Below, one piece after another: positions 17,781 through 27,320 of a DNA stretch of 64,000 bases (positions are counted from its first letter, which is position 1; each line of letters opens with the position of its first letter). The translations under genes and the position numbers were made by a program. The DNA lies in contig CAVZEU010000003.1 of assembly GCA_963774415.1 (NCBI GenBank), positions 186,001-250,000 on the forward strand, in the 5' to 3' direction. The stretch is from SZUA-36 sp963774415. Lineage in GTDB: Bacteria; Pseudomonadota; Gammaproteobacteria; Xanthomonadales; SZUA-36. The notes under the pieces were generated by a model. It made no database searches, was not told the DNA's origin, and saw nothing but the letters and a program-made list of their open reading frames with translations.

Positions 17781-19322
17781 GTGAAAGCGCGCGTCCTGTT
17801 ACTGCTGAGCCTGCTGCTCAGCCAGCACGCCCTGGCCGCCACGCTGCGCCGCGGCCTCGGCCCGGAACCGGACTCCCTCGACATTCACCAGGCGCAGGGC
17901 CTGCCGGCGATCCAGGTCCTGCGGGACGTGCGTGAGGGCCTGCTCACTTACGACGCCGAGGGCCGCATCGTCGCGGGCGTGGCGGCTGATTGGCGCATCA
18001 GCGACGACGGCAAGACCTACGTGTTCCATTTGCGTCACGACGCGCGCTGGTCGAACGGGGACCCGGTCGTCGCCGGCGATTTCGTGCGCGGGTGGCGGCG
18101 CGCCCTGTCAGCGGGCACGCTGGCCCGCACCGCCAGCCTGCTCGCCCCGGTTCTGAACGCGGCCGCGGCGATCAGGGGCAAGGTCGACGCCAGTACCGTC
18201 GGCATCCGGGCGCTGGCCGACGACAAGCTCGAAGTCAGGCTGGCGTCGGCGACGCCCTGGTTTGCCGAGATCCTGGCGCACCCGGTGAGTTTTCCGCTGC
18301 ACGCCGGCGCCGTGGAGCGGCCGCTCGAGGCGCCGGTGAACGGGCCCTTCATGTTCGACCAGATCAGGCCGCACGCCATGATCCGGCTGACGAAAAACCC
18401 CCGTTACCATGCTGCCGGCGAAGTCAAGCTGGACGCCGTCGAATACTTTCCGATCGAAGACCCGAACGCGGAGTTGTCCCGCTACCGCGCTGGCGACCTG
18501 GACATCACGGAGACCATCCCGGCGGGTCGCCACGATTGGCTGAGCACCTACATGGGCGACGAGTTGCGGGTCAGCCCCTATAGCGGCAGTTTCTGGCTGG
18601 GCCTGAACCTCAAGCGGCCGCCGTTCAAGGGCAATGCAAACCTGCGCCGCGCCCTGTCACTGGCGGTCGACCGCAAGATCATCGCGCGGCTGGTGATCGG
18701 CGCCGGGGAACTGCCGGCCTGGAGCATCGTGCCGCCCGGGATGGCGCCTTACCGGCCGCAGCCGTTCGCGGGCAGCGAACTGGAACAGGACGCGCGCGAG
18801 GCCGAGGCCAGGAAACTTTACGCGCTGGCGGGTTATGGCGAGGACAAGCCGCTGCACGTCGAGATCCGTTACAACACCTCGAGCCAGCACCGCAAAATCG
18901 CCCTGGCGGTCGCGTCGATGTGGCGCCAGGTGCTCGGCGTCACCTCCAGCCTGGTCAACGAGGAATGGAAAGTTTTCGTCAACGACCGCCGCCAGGGCAC
19001 GGTGACCCAGGTCTTCCGCGGCGGCTGGATCGCCGATTACGCGGACCCGACCAGCTTTCTCGACCTGTTTCGCAGCGGCAGCGAACTGAACACGACGTTT
19101 TACAGCAACCCGACCTACGACCGCCTGCTCGACCAGGCGGCGCTGCTCAGCGGCGAACTGCGCATGCAGCGGCTGGAGAAAGCCGAGCGCATGTTGCTTG
19201 CGGACATGCCGGTGATTCCGCTGTTCTTCTACGTTTCCCGGCACATGGTCAAGCCCCGGGTCACGGGCTTCGAGCCCAATATCAGGGACATCCACCTGTC
19301 ACGCTACCTGGGTGTTAAGTGA
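17781..19322 (+). CDS. Oligopeptide ABC transporter, periplasmic substrate-binding protein
   Basis: 513 residues from GTG 17781, chosen because it directly precedes a textbook signal peptide (KARVLLLLSLLLSQHALA, cleavage before A-TLRRG). Family SBP_bac_5: EPDSLDIHQAQGLPAIQVLRDVREGLL, the WSNGDPVVAGDFVRGWRRAL motif, and the C-terminal ADYADPTSFLDLFRSGSELN. No lipobox, so a soluble periplasmic binding protein as in OppA. First gene of a five-gene transporter operon; the next start overlaps its stop. Ligand (oligopeptide, dipeptide or murein peptide) cannot be read. Confidence 0.9.
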   Translation: MKARVLLLLSLLLSQHALAATLRRGLGPEPDSLDIHQAQGLPAIQVLRDVREGLLTYDAEGRIVAGVAADWRISDDGKTYVFHLRHDARWSNGDPVVAGDFVRGWRRALSAGTLARTASLLAPVLNAAAAIRGKVDASTVGIRALADDKLEVRLASATPWFAEILAHPVSFPLHAGAVERPLEAPVNGPFMFDQIRPHAMIRLTKNPRYHAAGEVKLDAVEYFPIEDPNAELSRYRAGDLDITETIPAGRHDWLSTYMGDELRVSPYSGSFWLGLNLKRPPFKGNANLRRALSLAVDRKIIARLVIGAGELPAWSIVPPGMAPYRPQPFAGSELEQDAREAEARKLYALAGYGEDKPLHVEIRYNTSSQHRKIALAVASMWRQVLGVTSSLVNEEWKVFVNDRRQGTVTQVFRGGWIADYADPTSFLDLFRSGSELNTTFYSNPTYDRLLDQAALLSGELRMQRLEKAERMLLADMPVIPLFFYVSRHMVKPRVTGFEPNIRDIHLSRYLGVK

Positions 19323-20295
19323 ACCCGTCGCGCGGACGCGGCTGCGCCTGATGCGGGGATCCGGCTTGTTGCGGTTTTCGCTGCAGCGCCTGGCGTGGCT
19401 GTTGCCGACTTTGTGGATGTTGATCACGATCGCCTTCTTCCTGATGCGGGTGGCGCCCGGCGGTCCATTCGACACGGAAAAAACGCTGCTGCCTGAAATC
19501 GAGGCGAACCTGAACAGCCGGTATCACCTCGACGAATCCCTGCCGCAGCAGTACTTCCGCTACCTCGGCCAGGTGGCGAGACTGGATTTCGGACCCTCCT
19601 TCCAGTACAAGGACTGGACGGTGAACCAGTTGATCGCCCAGGGGTTCCCGGTGTCCATGACGGTGGGCTCCCTGGCGATGTTGCTGGCCTTTTTCAGCGG
19701 CACGCTGCTCGGGATTGCCGCTGCGCTGAGACAGAATTCCGCGCTCGACTATTCGCTGACGGGTTTCGCGATGCTGGGTATCTCGATACCCAATTTCGTG
19801 ATCGCGCCGCTGTTGATCCTGGTGCTGGCGGTTTACGCCGGCTGGCTGCCGGCCGGCGGCTGGGACTGGAGTTTCTCCCGCATGGTGTTGCCGGTGGTGA
19901 CGCTGGCGCTGCCGGTAACGGCCTACATCGCCCGCCTGACGCGCGCCAGCATGATCGAGGTGCTGCACAGCAACTTCATCCGCACCGCGCGCGCCAAGGG
20001 CCTGCCGTGGCGCACGGTCATCCGCAGGCACGCGCTGAAACCGGCGCTGCTGCCGGTCATCTCCTTCATGGGGCCGGCCACCGCCGGCCTGCTCACCGGC
20101 TCGGTGGTCATCGAGCGGATTTTCTCGATCCCGGGGCTCGGCAGCTACTTCGTCCGGGGCGCGCTGAACCGGGACTACACGCTGGTCATGGGTGTCGTGA
20201 TTTTATACGGCACGCTGATCATATTGCTGAACTTTGCCGCCGACCTGGTCTACGCCTGGCTGAACCCGAAACTGCGCTATGGCGACGGGCGCTGA
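19312..20295 (+). CDS. Oligopeptide ABC transporter permease (OppB type)
   Basis: 327 residues if the overlapping GTG is used; an ATG at 19351 is an alternative closer to the family start. Six membrane helices, beginning LLPTLWMLITIAFFLMRVAPGGPF as in OppB/DppB. The EAA loop (RTARAKGLPWRTVIRRHALKPAL) docks with the ATPases. Partner of the OppC-type permease that overlaps its 3' end. Confidence 0.92.
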   Translation: MLSEPVARTRLRLMRGSGLLRFSLQRLAWLLPTLWMLITIAFFLMRVAPGGPFDTEKTLLPEIEANLNSRYHLDESLPQQYFRYLGQVARLDFGPSFQYKDWTVNQLIAQGFPVSMTVGSLAMLLAFFSGTLLGIAAALRQNSALDYSLTGFAMLGISIPNFVIAPLLILVLAVYAGWLPAGGWDWSFSRMVLPVVTLALPVTAYIARLTRASMIEVLHSNFIRTARAKGLPWRTVIRRHALKPALLPVISFMGPATAGLLTGSVVIERIFSIPGLGSYFVRGALNRDYTLVMGVVILYGTLIILLNFAADLVYAWLNPKLRYGDGR

Positions 20296-21190
20296 CAAGC
20301 GGCGGGCAGAGACCGCGGCGCCGCCGCCCGGCGGCGTCAGGGGCCGCTCACCCTGGCAGGACGCGTGGCGGCGCCTCAAGCGCAACCGGGCGGCCGCCAT
20401 CAGCGCGGCCGTGATGGCCGTCATCGTGCTGGGGGTGGTGTTCGGGCCGATGCTGATTGCCTGGGACCCGAACTTTACCGACTGGGCCCATACCGCCTCG
20501 CCGCCGAGCTTTGCCAGCGGCCACTGGCTCGGCACCGACGCGGTCGGCCGCGACATCCTGGTGCGGTCCCTGGCCGGGGGCCGCATCTCGCTGCTGGTCG
20601 GCCTGGTCGCCACGCTGGTCAGCCTGCTGATTGGCGTCAGCTACGGCGCCGTCGCGGGTTATTTCGGCGGTCTCGCCGACCGCCTGATGATGCGGGCCGT
20701 CGACATCATCTACGCGCTGCCGTTCATGTTTTTCGTAATCCTGCTGATGGTCGTTTTCGGGCGTAACATCGTGCTGGTCTTCGTCGCCATCGGCGCGGTC
20801 AACTGGCTCGACATGTCGCGCATCGTCAGGGGCCAGACCCTGAGCCTGAAAAACGCGGAGTTCATCGAGGCCGCGCGGGCCTGCGGGGTCGGGCCCTGGG
20901 GCATCATCCGGCGCCACATCGTCCCGAACCTGCTCGGCGTGGTGGTGGTTTACATGACGCTGACGATCCCGCAGGTCATCCTCATCGAGTCTTTCCTGAG
21001 CTTTCTCGGCCTGGGTGTGCAGGAGCCGATGAGTTCCTGGGGCGCGCTGGTCAGTGACGGTGCACAGGACATGGAAACCACGCCCTGGACGCTGATCGTG
21101 CCGGCGTTGCTGCTGACCGTCACGCTGTATTGCTTCAATTACCTCGGTGACGGCCTGCGCGACGCCCTCGACCCGAAGGACCGGGCCTGA
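20279..21190 (+). CDS. Oligopeptide ABC transporter permease (OppC type)
   Basis: 303 residues. An N-terminal cytosolic tail with SPWQDAWRRLKRNRAAAISA precedes the first helix, as in OppC. HWLGTDAVGRDILVRSLAGGRISLLVGL and the EAA loop EAARACGVGPWGIIRRHIVPNLL are diagnostic. Start overlaps the OppB gene by 17 bp and the stop overlaps the next start (TGATG). Confidence 0.92.
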   Translation: MATGADKRRAETAAPPPGGVRGRSPWQDAWRRLKRNRAAAISAAVMAVIVLGVVFGPMLIAWDPNFTDWAHTASPPSFASGHWLGTDAVGRDILVRSLAGGRISLLVGLVATLVSLLIGVSYGAVAGYFGGLADRLMMRAVDIIYALPFMFFVILLMVVFGRNIVLVFVAIGAVNWLDMSRIVRGQTLSLKNAEFIEAARACGVGPWGIIRRHIVPNLLGVVVVYMTLTIPQVILIESFLSFLGLGVQEPMSSWGALVSDGAQDMETTPWTLIVPALLLTVTLYCFNYLGDGLRDALDPKDRA

Positions 21191-22152
21191 TGCCGTTGCT
21201 GCAGCTGAAGGACCTCGACGTGCGCTTCGACACGCCCGAGGGCGAGATCCACGCCGTCAACGGCCTGAGCCTTTCGGTGGAAGCCGGCGATGCGCTGGCG
21301 ATCGTCGGCGAGTCGGGTTGCGGCAAGACCCAGACGATGCTGGCGGTCATGGGGCTCCTCGCCGAAAACGGGCGCGCCAGCGGCGAGGTCCTGTTCGCGG
21401 GCAAAAATCTTCTGCAACTGCCCTCGCGGGAACTGAACCGCTACCGCGGCACGGAGATCGCGATGATCTTCCAGGACGCGATGACGTCGCTGAATCCGTA
21501 CCTGAGGGTAGAGAAGCAGATGGTGGAGGTTCTCATGCACCACCGGGGGCTGGACCGGGCCGCGGCGCGCCGCCGCGCCATCGAAATGCTCAGGGCCGTG
21601 CGCATCCCGGACCCGGAGCGCCGGATCCGCCAGTACCCGCACGAGTATTCCGGCGGCATGCGCCAGCGCGTGATGGTGGCGATGGGCCTTCTGGGCCGGC
21701 CGCAGGTGCTGATCGCCGATGAGCCGACCACCGCGCTCGACGTCACGGTGCAGGCGCAGATCAACCAGTTGATGCGGGAGCTGCGCGCGGCGTCGAATAC
21801 CGCGATCGTCCTGATCACGCATGACCTGGGCGTGGTCGCGGGGCTGTGCGAGAAGGTGATGGTCATGTATGCCGGGGAAGTCATCGAGAGCGGCAGCGTC
21901 GAGGCGATCTACTACCGCCCCCGCCACCCGTACACGCGCGCTCTGCTGCGCTCCGTGCCGCGCCTGGATCAGCCGCAGGGCGCAGACCTGCTGGCGATAC
22001 CGGGCGCCCCGCCGAACCTGTTGTCGCCGCCCGGCGGCTGCCGCTTCCGCCCGCGCTGCCCGCGCGCCTTCGGCGCCTGCACGCAGACACCGCCGCTCAG
22101 GCGCGACGGCGAGGATCACAGCTGGCGCTGTTTCCTCGAGGAGGCGCCATGA
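21190..22152 (+). CDS. Oligopeptide ABC transporter ATP-binding protein (OppD type)
   Basis: 320 residues. Walker A GESGCGKTQ, signature YSGGMRQRVMVAMGLL, Walker B VLIADEPTTALDV and the C-terminal oligopeptide-transporter domain with PGAPPNLLSPPGGCRFRPRCPRAF. The cysteine-containing C-terminal block (CRFRPRCPRAFGACTQTPP) is the place where OppD/DppD proteins can bind an Fe-S cluster. Overlaps the OppF-type gene by 4 bp. Confidence 0.93.
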   Translation: MPLLQLKDLDVRFDTPEGEIHAVNGLSLSVEAGDALAIVGESGCGKTQTMLAVMGLLAENGRASGEVLFAGKNLLQLPSRELNRYRGTEIAMIFQDAMTSLNPYLRVEKQMVEVLMHHRGLDRAAARRRAIEMLRAVRIPDPERRIRQYPHEYSGGMRQRVMVAMGLLGRPQVLIADEPTTALDVTVQAQINQLMRELRAASNTAIVLITHDLGVVAGLCEKVMVMYAGEVIESGSVEAIYYRPRHPYTRALLRSVPRLDQPQGADLLAIPGAPPNLLSPPGGCRFRPRCPRAFGACTQTPPLRRDGEDHSWRCFLEEAP

Positions 22153-23168
22153 GCGCCCCGATACTCGAGGTCAGGGACCTGGCCGTCCGCTTCAGAATGC
22201 ATGCGGGCGGGTTGCTCGAGCCCGCGGCGCGCACGCTGGCAGCGGTCAGCGGCGTCAGTTTCAAGCTGGGTGCCGGCGAAACGCTGGGGGTCGTCGGCGA
22301 ATCCGGCTGCGGCAAGTCAACCCTCGCGCGCGCCATCCTGGGCCTGGTCAGGCCCAGCTGCGGGCAGGTCCTGTGGCTGGGCGAGGACCTCGCGAAGCTG
22401 GACGAGAAGGCCCTGCGCGCAAGGCGCAAGGACCTGCAGATCATTTTCCAGGATCCGCTCGCCGCCCTCGACCCGCGCATGACGGTGCGCGACATCATCG
22501 CCGAGCCGCTCAAGGCGTTGTACCCGAACATGACGCCGGCGCAGCGCGAGGAACGGGTCCGCGGCATGATGCGAGTGGTCGGCCTGCTGCCGGACCAGGT
22601 CAACCGCTACCCGCACGAATTTTCCGGCGGCCAGTGCCAGCGCATCGGTATCGCCCGGGCCTTGGTGCCGGAGCCCAGGCTGGTCGTCTGTGACGAACCG
22701 GTCAGCGCGCTCGATGTCTCGATCCAGGCCCAGATCATCGCCCTTTTGCGCGAGCTGCAGAAAAAACTGGGGCTCTCGCTGCTGTTCATCGCCCACGACC
22801 TGGCCGTGGTCAAATACATCAGCGACCGCGTGATGGTCATGTACCTCGGCCGCGTCGCGGAGATCTCCGACCGCGGCCGCCTCTATGCGCGGCCGCTGCA
22901 TCCCTATACCAGCGCGCTGATCAAGGCGGTGCCGGTCCCCGATCCCCGGCAGGCGCGGTTGCAGCGCGACACCGGCCTGACCGGGGACATGCCGTCGGCG
23001 CTGCAGCCGCCCGCGGGTTGCGTCTTCCATGACCGCTGCCCGTACCGGATCGGGCGCTGTGAAACCGAGGCGCCGCGGTTGCGGCCGATGGGAAACGGCG
23101 ACCGGGTCGCCTGCCACCGGGCCGAAGAACTCGATCTGACCATCGGCAAACCGGCGCGCTTGGCTTAG
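22149..23168 (+). CDS. Oligopeptide ABC transporter ATP-binding protein (OppF type)
   Basis: 339 residues from the ATG at 22149 that overlaps the previous stop; the frame is open further upstream but that part is antisense-like to OppD. Walker A GESGCGKSTLARAIL, signature FSGGQCQRIGIARAL, Walker B LVVCDEPVSALDV, and C-terminal PPAGCVFHDRCPYRIGRC. Forms the heterodimeric ATPase with the OppD-type protein. Confidence 0.93.
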   Translation: MSAPILEVRDLAVRFRMHAGGLLEPAARTLAAVSGVSFKLGAGETLGVVGESGCGKSTLARAILGLVRPSCGQVLWLGEDLAKLDEKALRARRKDLQIIFQDPLAALDPRMTVRDIIAEPLKALYPNMTPAQREERVRGMMRVVGLLPDQVNRYPHEFSGGQCQRIGIARALVPEPRLVVCDEPVSALDVSIQAQIIALLRELQKKLGLSLLFIAHDLAVVKYISDRVMVMYLGRVAEISDRGRLYARPLHPYTSALIKAVPVPDPRQARLQRDTGLTGDMPSALQPPAGCVFHDRCPYRIGRCETEAPRLRPMGNGDRVACHRAEELDLTIGKPARLA

Positions 23169-23227
23169 AATGGGCGTTTTCGTGGGCAGGCCCAACCATC
23201 CAACCGCTTTTGAAAGAGGATTACCCT

Positions 23228-23860
23228 ATGACTTCAATTAACCGGCGAGCACTGCTGGTCATTGCCGCGTCACTGCTGCTCGGCAGTTGCTCGTCCGCCA
23301 CCGTGATGACCGACTGGCGTGCGCCGCAGGATGAGATATCCAAGCGCGAGCGGGTCGCGGTCGTGGCCCTGATGCCGGAGGCCCTGCAGCGCCTGACCGT
23401 GGAGCAGGAGATCGTCAAGGTGCTGCGCAAGAGCGGCCGCAAGGCGCTCGTGTCCAGCGACATCCCCGGCCTGACCGGGCACCTGACGCGGGCCAGGGCG
23501 GGACCCGCTCTGAAAGCGGCCAGCGTGGACGCGCTGATCGTGGTGAACCTGACGACCGGCGGCAAGGGCAAGGACGTGAAGGACCTGGATTACTACAAGA
23601 AGGTCGTCGACCCGTCGTTCTATGATCACGGTTACGACTGGTTCGTGCCGCAGTTCGCCAATGTCGTCACCGTGAAGGAGAACAAAAACCATTACAGCCA
23701 GCAGAGCTACATGTACGCCGAGGTCAATTATTTCGACCTCGTCAACGACCGCGCCGAGTGGAGCATGGTGACGCGCCTGAAGAAGCTGGATTACGGCGAT
23801 ATCGCCAAGAAGATCGGCGAGGAGATCGACTCCCGGATCAAGTCCACGAAGACCCTGTGA
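23228..23860 (+). CDS. Predicted lipoprotein of unknown function
   Basis: 210 residues from ATG 23228, with AAAGAGGA upstream. Signal peptide of type II with lipobox LLGSC, so Cys is expected near residue 21. The mature part begins SSATVMTDWRAPQ, which resembles the DUF4136-like group of envelope lipoproteins, and ends in a Lys-rich helix. A repeated role is unknown. It stands between opp and rsmG on the same strand. Confidence 0.72.
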   Translation: MTSINRRALLVIAASLLLGSCSSATVMTDWRAPQDEISKRERVAVVALMPEALQRLTVEQEIVKVLRKSGRKALVSSDIPGLTGHLTRARAGPALKAASVDALIVVNLTTGGKGKDVKDLDYYKKVVDPSFYDHGYDWFVPQFANVVTVKENKNHYSQQSYMYAEVNYFDLVNDRAEWSMVTRLKKLDYGDIAKKIGEEIDSRIKSTKTL

Positions 23861-23869
23861 AATTGCGCC

Positions 23870-24508
23870 GTGGACTCCGAACGACAGTTGCGCTCCGGCC
23901 TGGAGGCGCTCGCGCTCGAGGTCCCGGACGCGGCGATCGGCAAGTTGCTGGCCTATGCGGCCCTGCTCAGGGAGTGGTCCGCGGCCTACAACCTGGTGGC
24001 GCCGGGCGACCGCGACAAGCTGCTGCCGCGCCACCTGCTGGACTCATTGTCCGTGGCGCCTCACCTGCAGCCGGGTTCGCTGCTGGACATCGGCTGCGGC
24101 GCCGGCCTGCCCGGTGTGCCGCTGGCCATCGTCGATCCCGCGCGGGAGGTCACGCTGATCGACGCGGCGGGCAAGAAGATACGCTTCATCCGCCACGTCG
24201 CGCGGGCGCTGGAGCTGACCAATGTGCGGCCGCTGCAGCAGCGCGTCGAGACCCTGGAGCCCGGGCGGACTTTCGCCAACATCATCTGCCGGGCCTTCGC
24301 TCCGCTGGCCGCATTCGTCAGCGCGGCGGACCCGTTCGCGGACGCGCGGACGCGCTTGCTGGCGATGAAGGGAAATTATCCGCGGGGCGAGCTTGAAGAA
24401 CTCCCCGCCCGGGTCAATGTCGAGGCCGTGGAGCCCTTGACGGTACCGGATTTGCATGCGCAGCGGCATCTGGTCATTATGACGCTGCCGCGTCAGGGCG
24501 CGGACTGA
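23870..24508 (+). CDS. rsmG: 16S rRNA (guanine-N7) methyltransferase RsmG
   Basis: Methylates G527 of 16S rRNA. 212 residues. YNLVAPGDRDKLLPRHLLDSLSVAPHL and the SAM motif LLDIGCGAGLPGVPLAI are diagnostic of RsmG/GidB. GTG start 9 bp after the lipoprotein stop. Its usual partner mnmG (gidA) is not upstream here; the order rsmG-parA-parB-atp is the conserved origin-proximal one. Confidence 0.95.
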   Translation: MDSERQLRSGLEALALEVPDAAIGKLLAYAALLREWSAAYNLVAPGDRDKLLPRHLLDSLSVAPHLQPGSLLDIGCGAGLPGVPLAIVDPAREVTLIDAAGKKIRFIRHVARALELTNVRPLQQRVETLEPGRTFANIICRAFAPLAAFVSAADPFADARTRLLAMKGNYPRGELEELPARVNVEAVEPLTVPDLHAQRHLVIMTLPRQGAD

Positions 24509-24522
24509 GACGACGGGGAAAG

Positions 24523-25302
24523 ATGGCAAGAATCATCGCAGTGGCCAACCAGAAAGGCGGCGTCGGCAAGACCACGACCTGCGTCAACCTGGCCTCGGCT
24601 TTCGCGGACATGGACTACCGTACGTTGCTGGTCGACCTCGACCCGCAGGGCAACGCCTCCGTGGGCTGCGGCATCGACGCGGGCGAACTCGGCCTCACCG
24701 CCTACGACGTCATGACGGCCGCCTGCACGATGGACGAGGCCGTCGTCGAGGCGGAGGGCCTGGGCTTCGACGTGTTGCCGTCGAACAGCGACCTGACGGC
24801 GGCCGAAGTCGCGCTGCTGCAGCAGGAGAACCGCGAGTACCGGCTGCGCGACGCGCTCGAAACCATCGCCCAGCGCTACGCCTGGATCATCATCGATTGC
24901 CCGCCGTCGCTGAACATGCTGACGCTGAACGCGCTGACGGCGGCCAACAGCGTGCTGATCCCGATGCAGTGCGAATATTACGCGCTCGAGGGCCTGGCCT
25001 CGCTGCTCGACACCATCGAGCAGGTCAAGAGCAGCGTCAACCCGGGCCTCGAAATCGAAGGCCTGCTGCGGACCATGCACGATTCCCGCAACAACCTGTC
25101 CGGCGCGGTCTCGGAGCAACTGATCGAGAATTTCGGCGAACAGGTTTACCGCACGCTGATACCGCGCAACGTTCGCGTCGCCGAGGCGCCGAGCTTCGGC
25201 CAGCCGGTGCTGCGCTACGCACCGGCCTCGACCGGGGCGCTGGCCTACCTCGGCCTGGCCGGCGAGATGCTGCGCAGGAACCGCAGGCGGCACGCGGGAT
25301 AA
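24523..25302 (+). CDS. parA: Chromosome-partitioning ATPase ParA/Soj
   Basis: 259 residues. Deviant Walker A KGGVGKTTTCVNLA with the signature first Lys, motif A' VDLDPQGNAS and Walker B-like IIIDCPPSLNMLTLNA. No N-terminal helix-turn-helix, so the chromosomal (type Ib/Soj-like) class. It works with ParB at parS sites near oriC. 14 bp after rsmG. Confidence 0.96.
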   Translation: MARIIAVANQKGGVGKTTTCVNLASAFADMDYRTLLVDLDPQGNASVGCGIDAGELGLTAYDVMTAACTMDEAVVEAEGLGFDVLPSNSDLTAAEVALLQQENREYRLRDALETIAQRYAWIIIDCPPSLNMLTLNALTAANSVLIPMQCEYYALEGLASLLDTIEQVKSSVNPGLEIEGLLRTMHDSRNNLSGAVSEQLIENFGEQVYRTLIPRNVRVAEAPSFGQPVLRYAPASTGALAYLGLAGEMLRRNRRRHAG

Positions 25303-25353
25303 CGCGCCAGACCTGCTAAACTGTATGTCCAGGACACTTGAAAGAGCCGACTA

Positions 25354-26238
25354 ATGGCAGCCAAGAAGAACCCGTTGGGACGCAATTTGAGTTCGATGCT
25401 GAGCCAGTCGACGCTCAAGCACGCGCTGGAAAAGGCCTCGGCCGAAACGGCCGGCGCCGAAGCGCTGAGGTCGCTGCCGCTGGAGGCCATCGTGCCGGGC
25501 CCGTACCAGCCGCGTTCGATCTTCGACGAGGAACGCCTGCGGGAACTGGCGGATTCCATCAGCGAGCAGGGCGTGATCCAGCCCGTGATCGTGCGGCCGC
25601 TGGGCTCGGGGGAGTACCAGCTCATCGCCGGCGAACGGCGCTGGCGGGCGGCGCAGATCGCCGCCATCGAACAGATCCCGGCGATCGTGCGCGAGGTCAG
25701 CAACGAGGTCGCCGTCGCGATGGCGCTGGTCGAGAACATCCAGCGCGAAGACCTGAACCCGATCGAAGAGGCGCGGGCGCTGCGGCGCCTGGTGGACGAG
25801 TTCGAGATGACGCACCAGCAGGCCGGCGATGCGGTCGGGCGCTCGCGCACCGCCGTTTCGAACCTGCTGCGGCTGCTCGAGCTCTCCGCCGAGGTGCGTG
25901 AACTGGTCGATGCGCGGCACCTGGAAATGGGCCACGCGCGGGCGGTGCTCTCGCTGGAGCCGGAGCTGCAGGCGCGGGCGGCGCGCGAGGTCGTGAGAAA
26001 AGGGCTGTCGGTGCGGGCAACGGAACAACTCGTCCGGCGGCTGAAGAATCCGCCGCTGCACCGGCGGCCGCTGCCGGACCCCGACATCCTGCGCCTGCAG
26101 GACAGTTTGTCGGAGAAGCTGTGCGCCAAGGTCAAGTTCCAGCACTCGGCCAAGGGCAAGGGCAAGATGATCATCAGCTACAACTCGGCCGACGAACTCG
26201 ACGGCATCCTGGCGCAACTGGGCCTGGACGAGCTGTAG
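25354..26238 (+). CDS. parB: Chromosome-partitioning protein ParB/Spo0J
   Basis: 294 residues. ParB/Srx CTPase domain with PGPYQPRSIFDEERLRELADSI and GERRWRAAQIA (C-box), then the helix-turn-helix AGDAVGRSRTAVSNLLRLLEL, and the C-terminal dimerisation region. An N-terminal Lys-rich leader precedes it. 51 bp after parA. I found no canonical parS (TGTTTCACGTGAAACA) in the window by eye. Confidence 0.95.
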   Translation: MAAKKNPLGRNLSSMLSQSTLKHALEKASAETAGAEALRSLPLEAIVPGPYQPRSIFDEERLRELADSISEQGVIQPVIVRPLGSGEYQLIAGERRWRAAQIAAIEQIPAIVREVSNEVAVAMALVENIQREDLNPIEEARALRRLVDEFEMTHQQAGDAVGRSRTAVSNLLRLLELSAEVRELVDARHLEMGHARAVLSLEPELQARAAREVVRKGLSVRATEQLVRRLKNPPLHRRPLPDPDILRLQDSLSEKLCAKVKFQHSAKGKGKMIISYNSADELDGILAQLGLDEL

Positions 26239-26766
26239 CCCCCTCGTCCCGGGGGCAGCGGGCCGCTGCGCCGGGACACGTTCGAGACATCCCTGTTCAC
26301 TCGGCATCCGCTCCCGGCGGATGCACGGTCCCGGCTGCAGCCTGCCCGCTACCCTTTCCACTGCCGACGCGCCGCTCTTACTCTTTAAGCCCATTTGAGG
26401 ATGCCGAAGAACGACGCAGAAACTGGCAGGAATCATGAGGGATGTTCATTCCAGCGAGGCTTGGGATGTCCCCGCTTTCGTGGGAACGACGGGCGCATAT
26501 CGCCGCGGCGCCGGACGGGCCGGACCGGGGCCGTGCATGTGTCAGGAACACATGCCGAGCGTGCAGGGACGCCTTGAGCGTGCCCCGGGAGCGGCCGGCC
26601 GGCGGCGAGGCGCAGCGAGTTACGTGACGGGTGCATGGCCCTGCCGCCAGAGCCCGTCGACAGGTGCGGCAAATACCGGCTGGCTTGACCAGGGTCATGT
26701 CACCGCCGCCCCCGAGCCGCTATGCTGCCGCCATCAGTGACACCAGGGAACGCCGAGGTAAACGCC
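26239..26766. other. 528-bp intergenic region between parB and the OsmC-like gene
   Basis: No credible gene. At 26462-26494 there is a palindromic piece, GATGTCCCCGCTTTCGTGGG followed by AACGACGGG, of the type that recurs between genes in many proteobacteria. GAGCGTGC occurs twice at 26557-26583. The rest is GC-rich without visible structure. Confidence 0.5.
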
Positions 26767-27201
26767 ATGCATGACTATCCCCATCAATACGAGGCCGCCG
26801 CGGCCGCCGACGCCGAGGGCAGGGTGACCGTCACTTCCGCGGGGCTGCCGGACATCGAGACACAGGCGCCGCCGCAGTTCGGCGGCCCGGAAGGTTTCTG
26901 GTCGCCGGAGACGCTGCTGACGGCAAGCGTCGCGAATTGCTTCATACTGAGCTTCCGCGCCATCGCGCGGGCCTCGAAGTTCGAGTGGAATTCACTCACG
27001 TGCGAAGCCGAGGGCGTGCTGGACCGGGTCGAGCGCGTGACGCAGTTCACGCGCTTCAATATCAGGGCGGAGCTGCATATGCCGGAGAGCAGCCGCCAGG
27101 AACTGGCGCAGCGCTTGCTGCAAAAGGCGGAGGAGGTTTGCCTGATTACGGCGTCGCTGAAATCCGAGACGGCGCTCGAGACCGAGATCGTCGTGGATTA
27201 A
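26767..27201 (+). CDS. OsmC-family protein
   Basis: 144 residues from ATG 26767 (GAGGTAAACGCC upstream). PPPEFGGPEGFWSPETLL-type region and the redox Cys in TASVANCFILSFRAIA, with a second Cys in KAEEVCLITASL, give the two-cysteine arrangement of OsmC/Ohr-like peroxidases. It is closer to general OsmC than to Ohr; substrate is unknown. Interposed between parB and atpI. Confidence 0.85.
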   Translation: MHDYPHQYEAAAAADAEGRVTVTSAGLPDIETQAPPQFGGPEGFWSPETLLTASVANCFILSFRAIARASKFEWNSLTCEAEGVLDRVERVTQFTRFNIRAELHMPESSRQELAQRLLQKAEEVCLITASLKSETALETEIVVD

Positions 27202-27234
27202 TGGATAAATGCCTGAAAATGGCACCGATTTGCG

Positions 27235-27264
27235 TTGCCCGGCCCGGCAATTAAATGTTAAAAT
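27235..27264 (+). promoter_or_regulatory. Candidate promoter of the ATP synthase operon
   Basis: TTGCCC (27235-27240), 18 bp, TAAAAT (27259-27264), 57 bp before the atpI start, in the AT-rich strip after the OsmC gene. Confidence 0.5.
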
Positions 27265-27320
27265 GGTGGGCTGACGGCGGCCGCTGATAACGCGGTTCGC
27301 CAACGGATGAGGTGGAGTGC

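Noticed and set aside
26461..26700. Protein-coding gene in the parB-osmC gap
   Set aside because: Several overlapping short frames exist on both strands, none with a ribosome binding site or domain; the palindromic piece explains the open frames.
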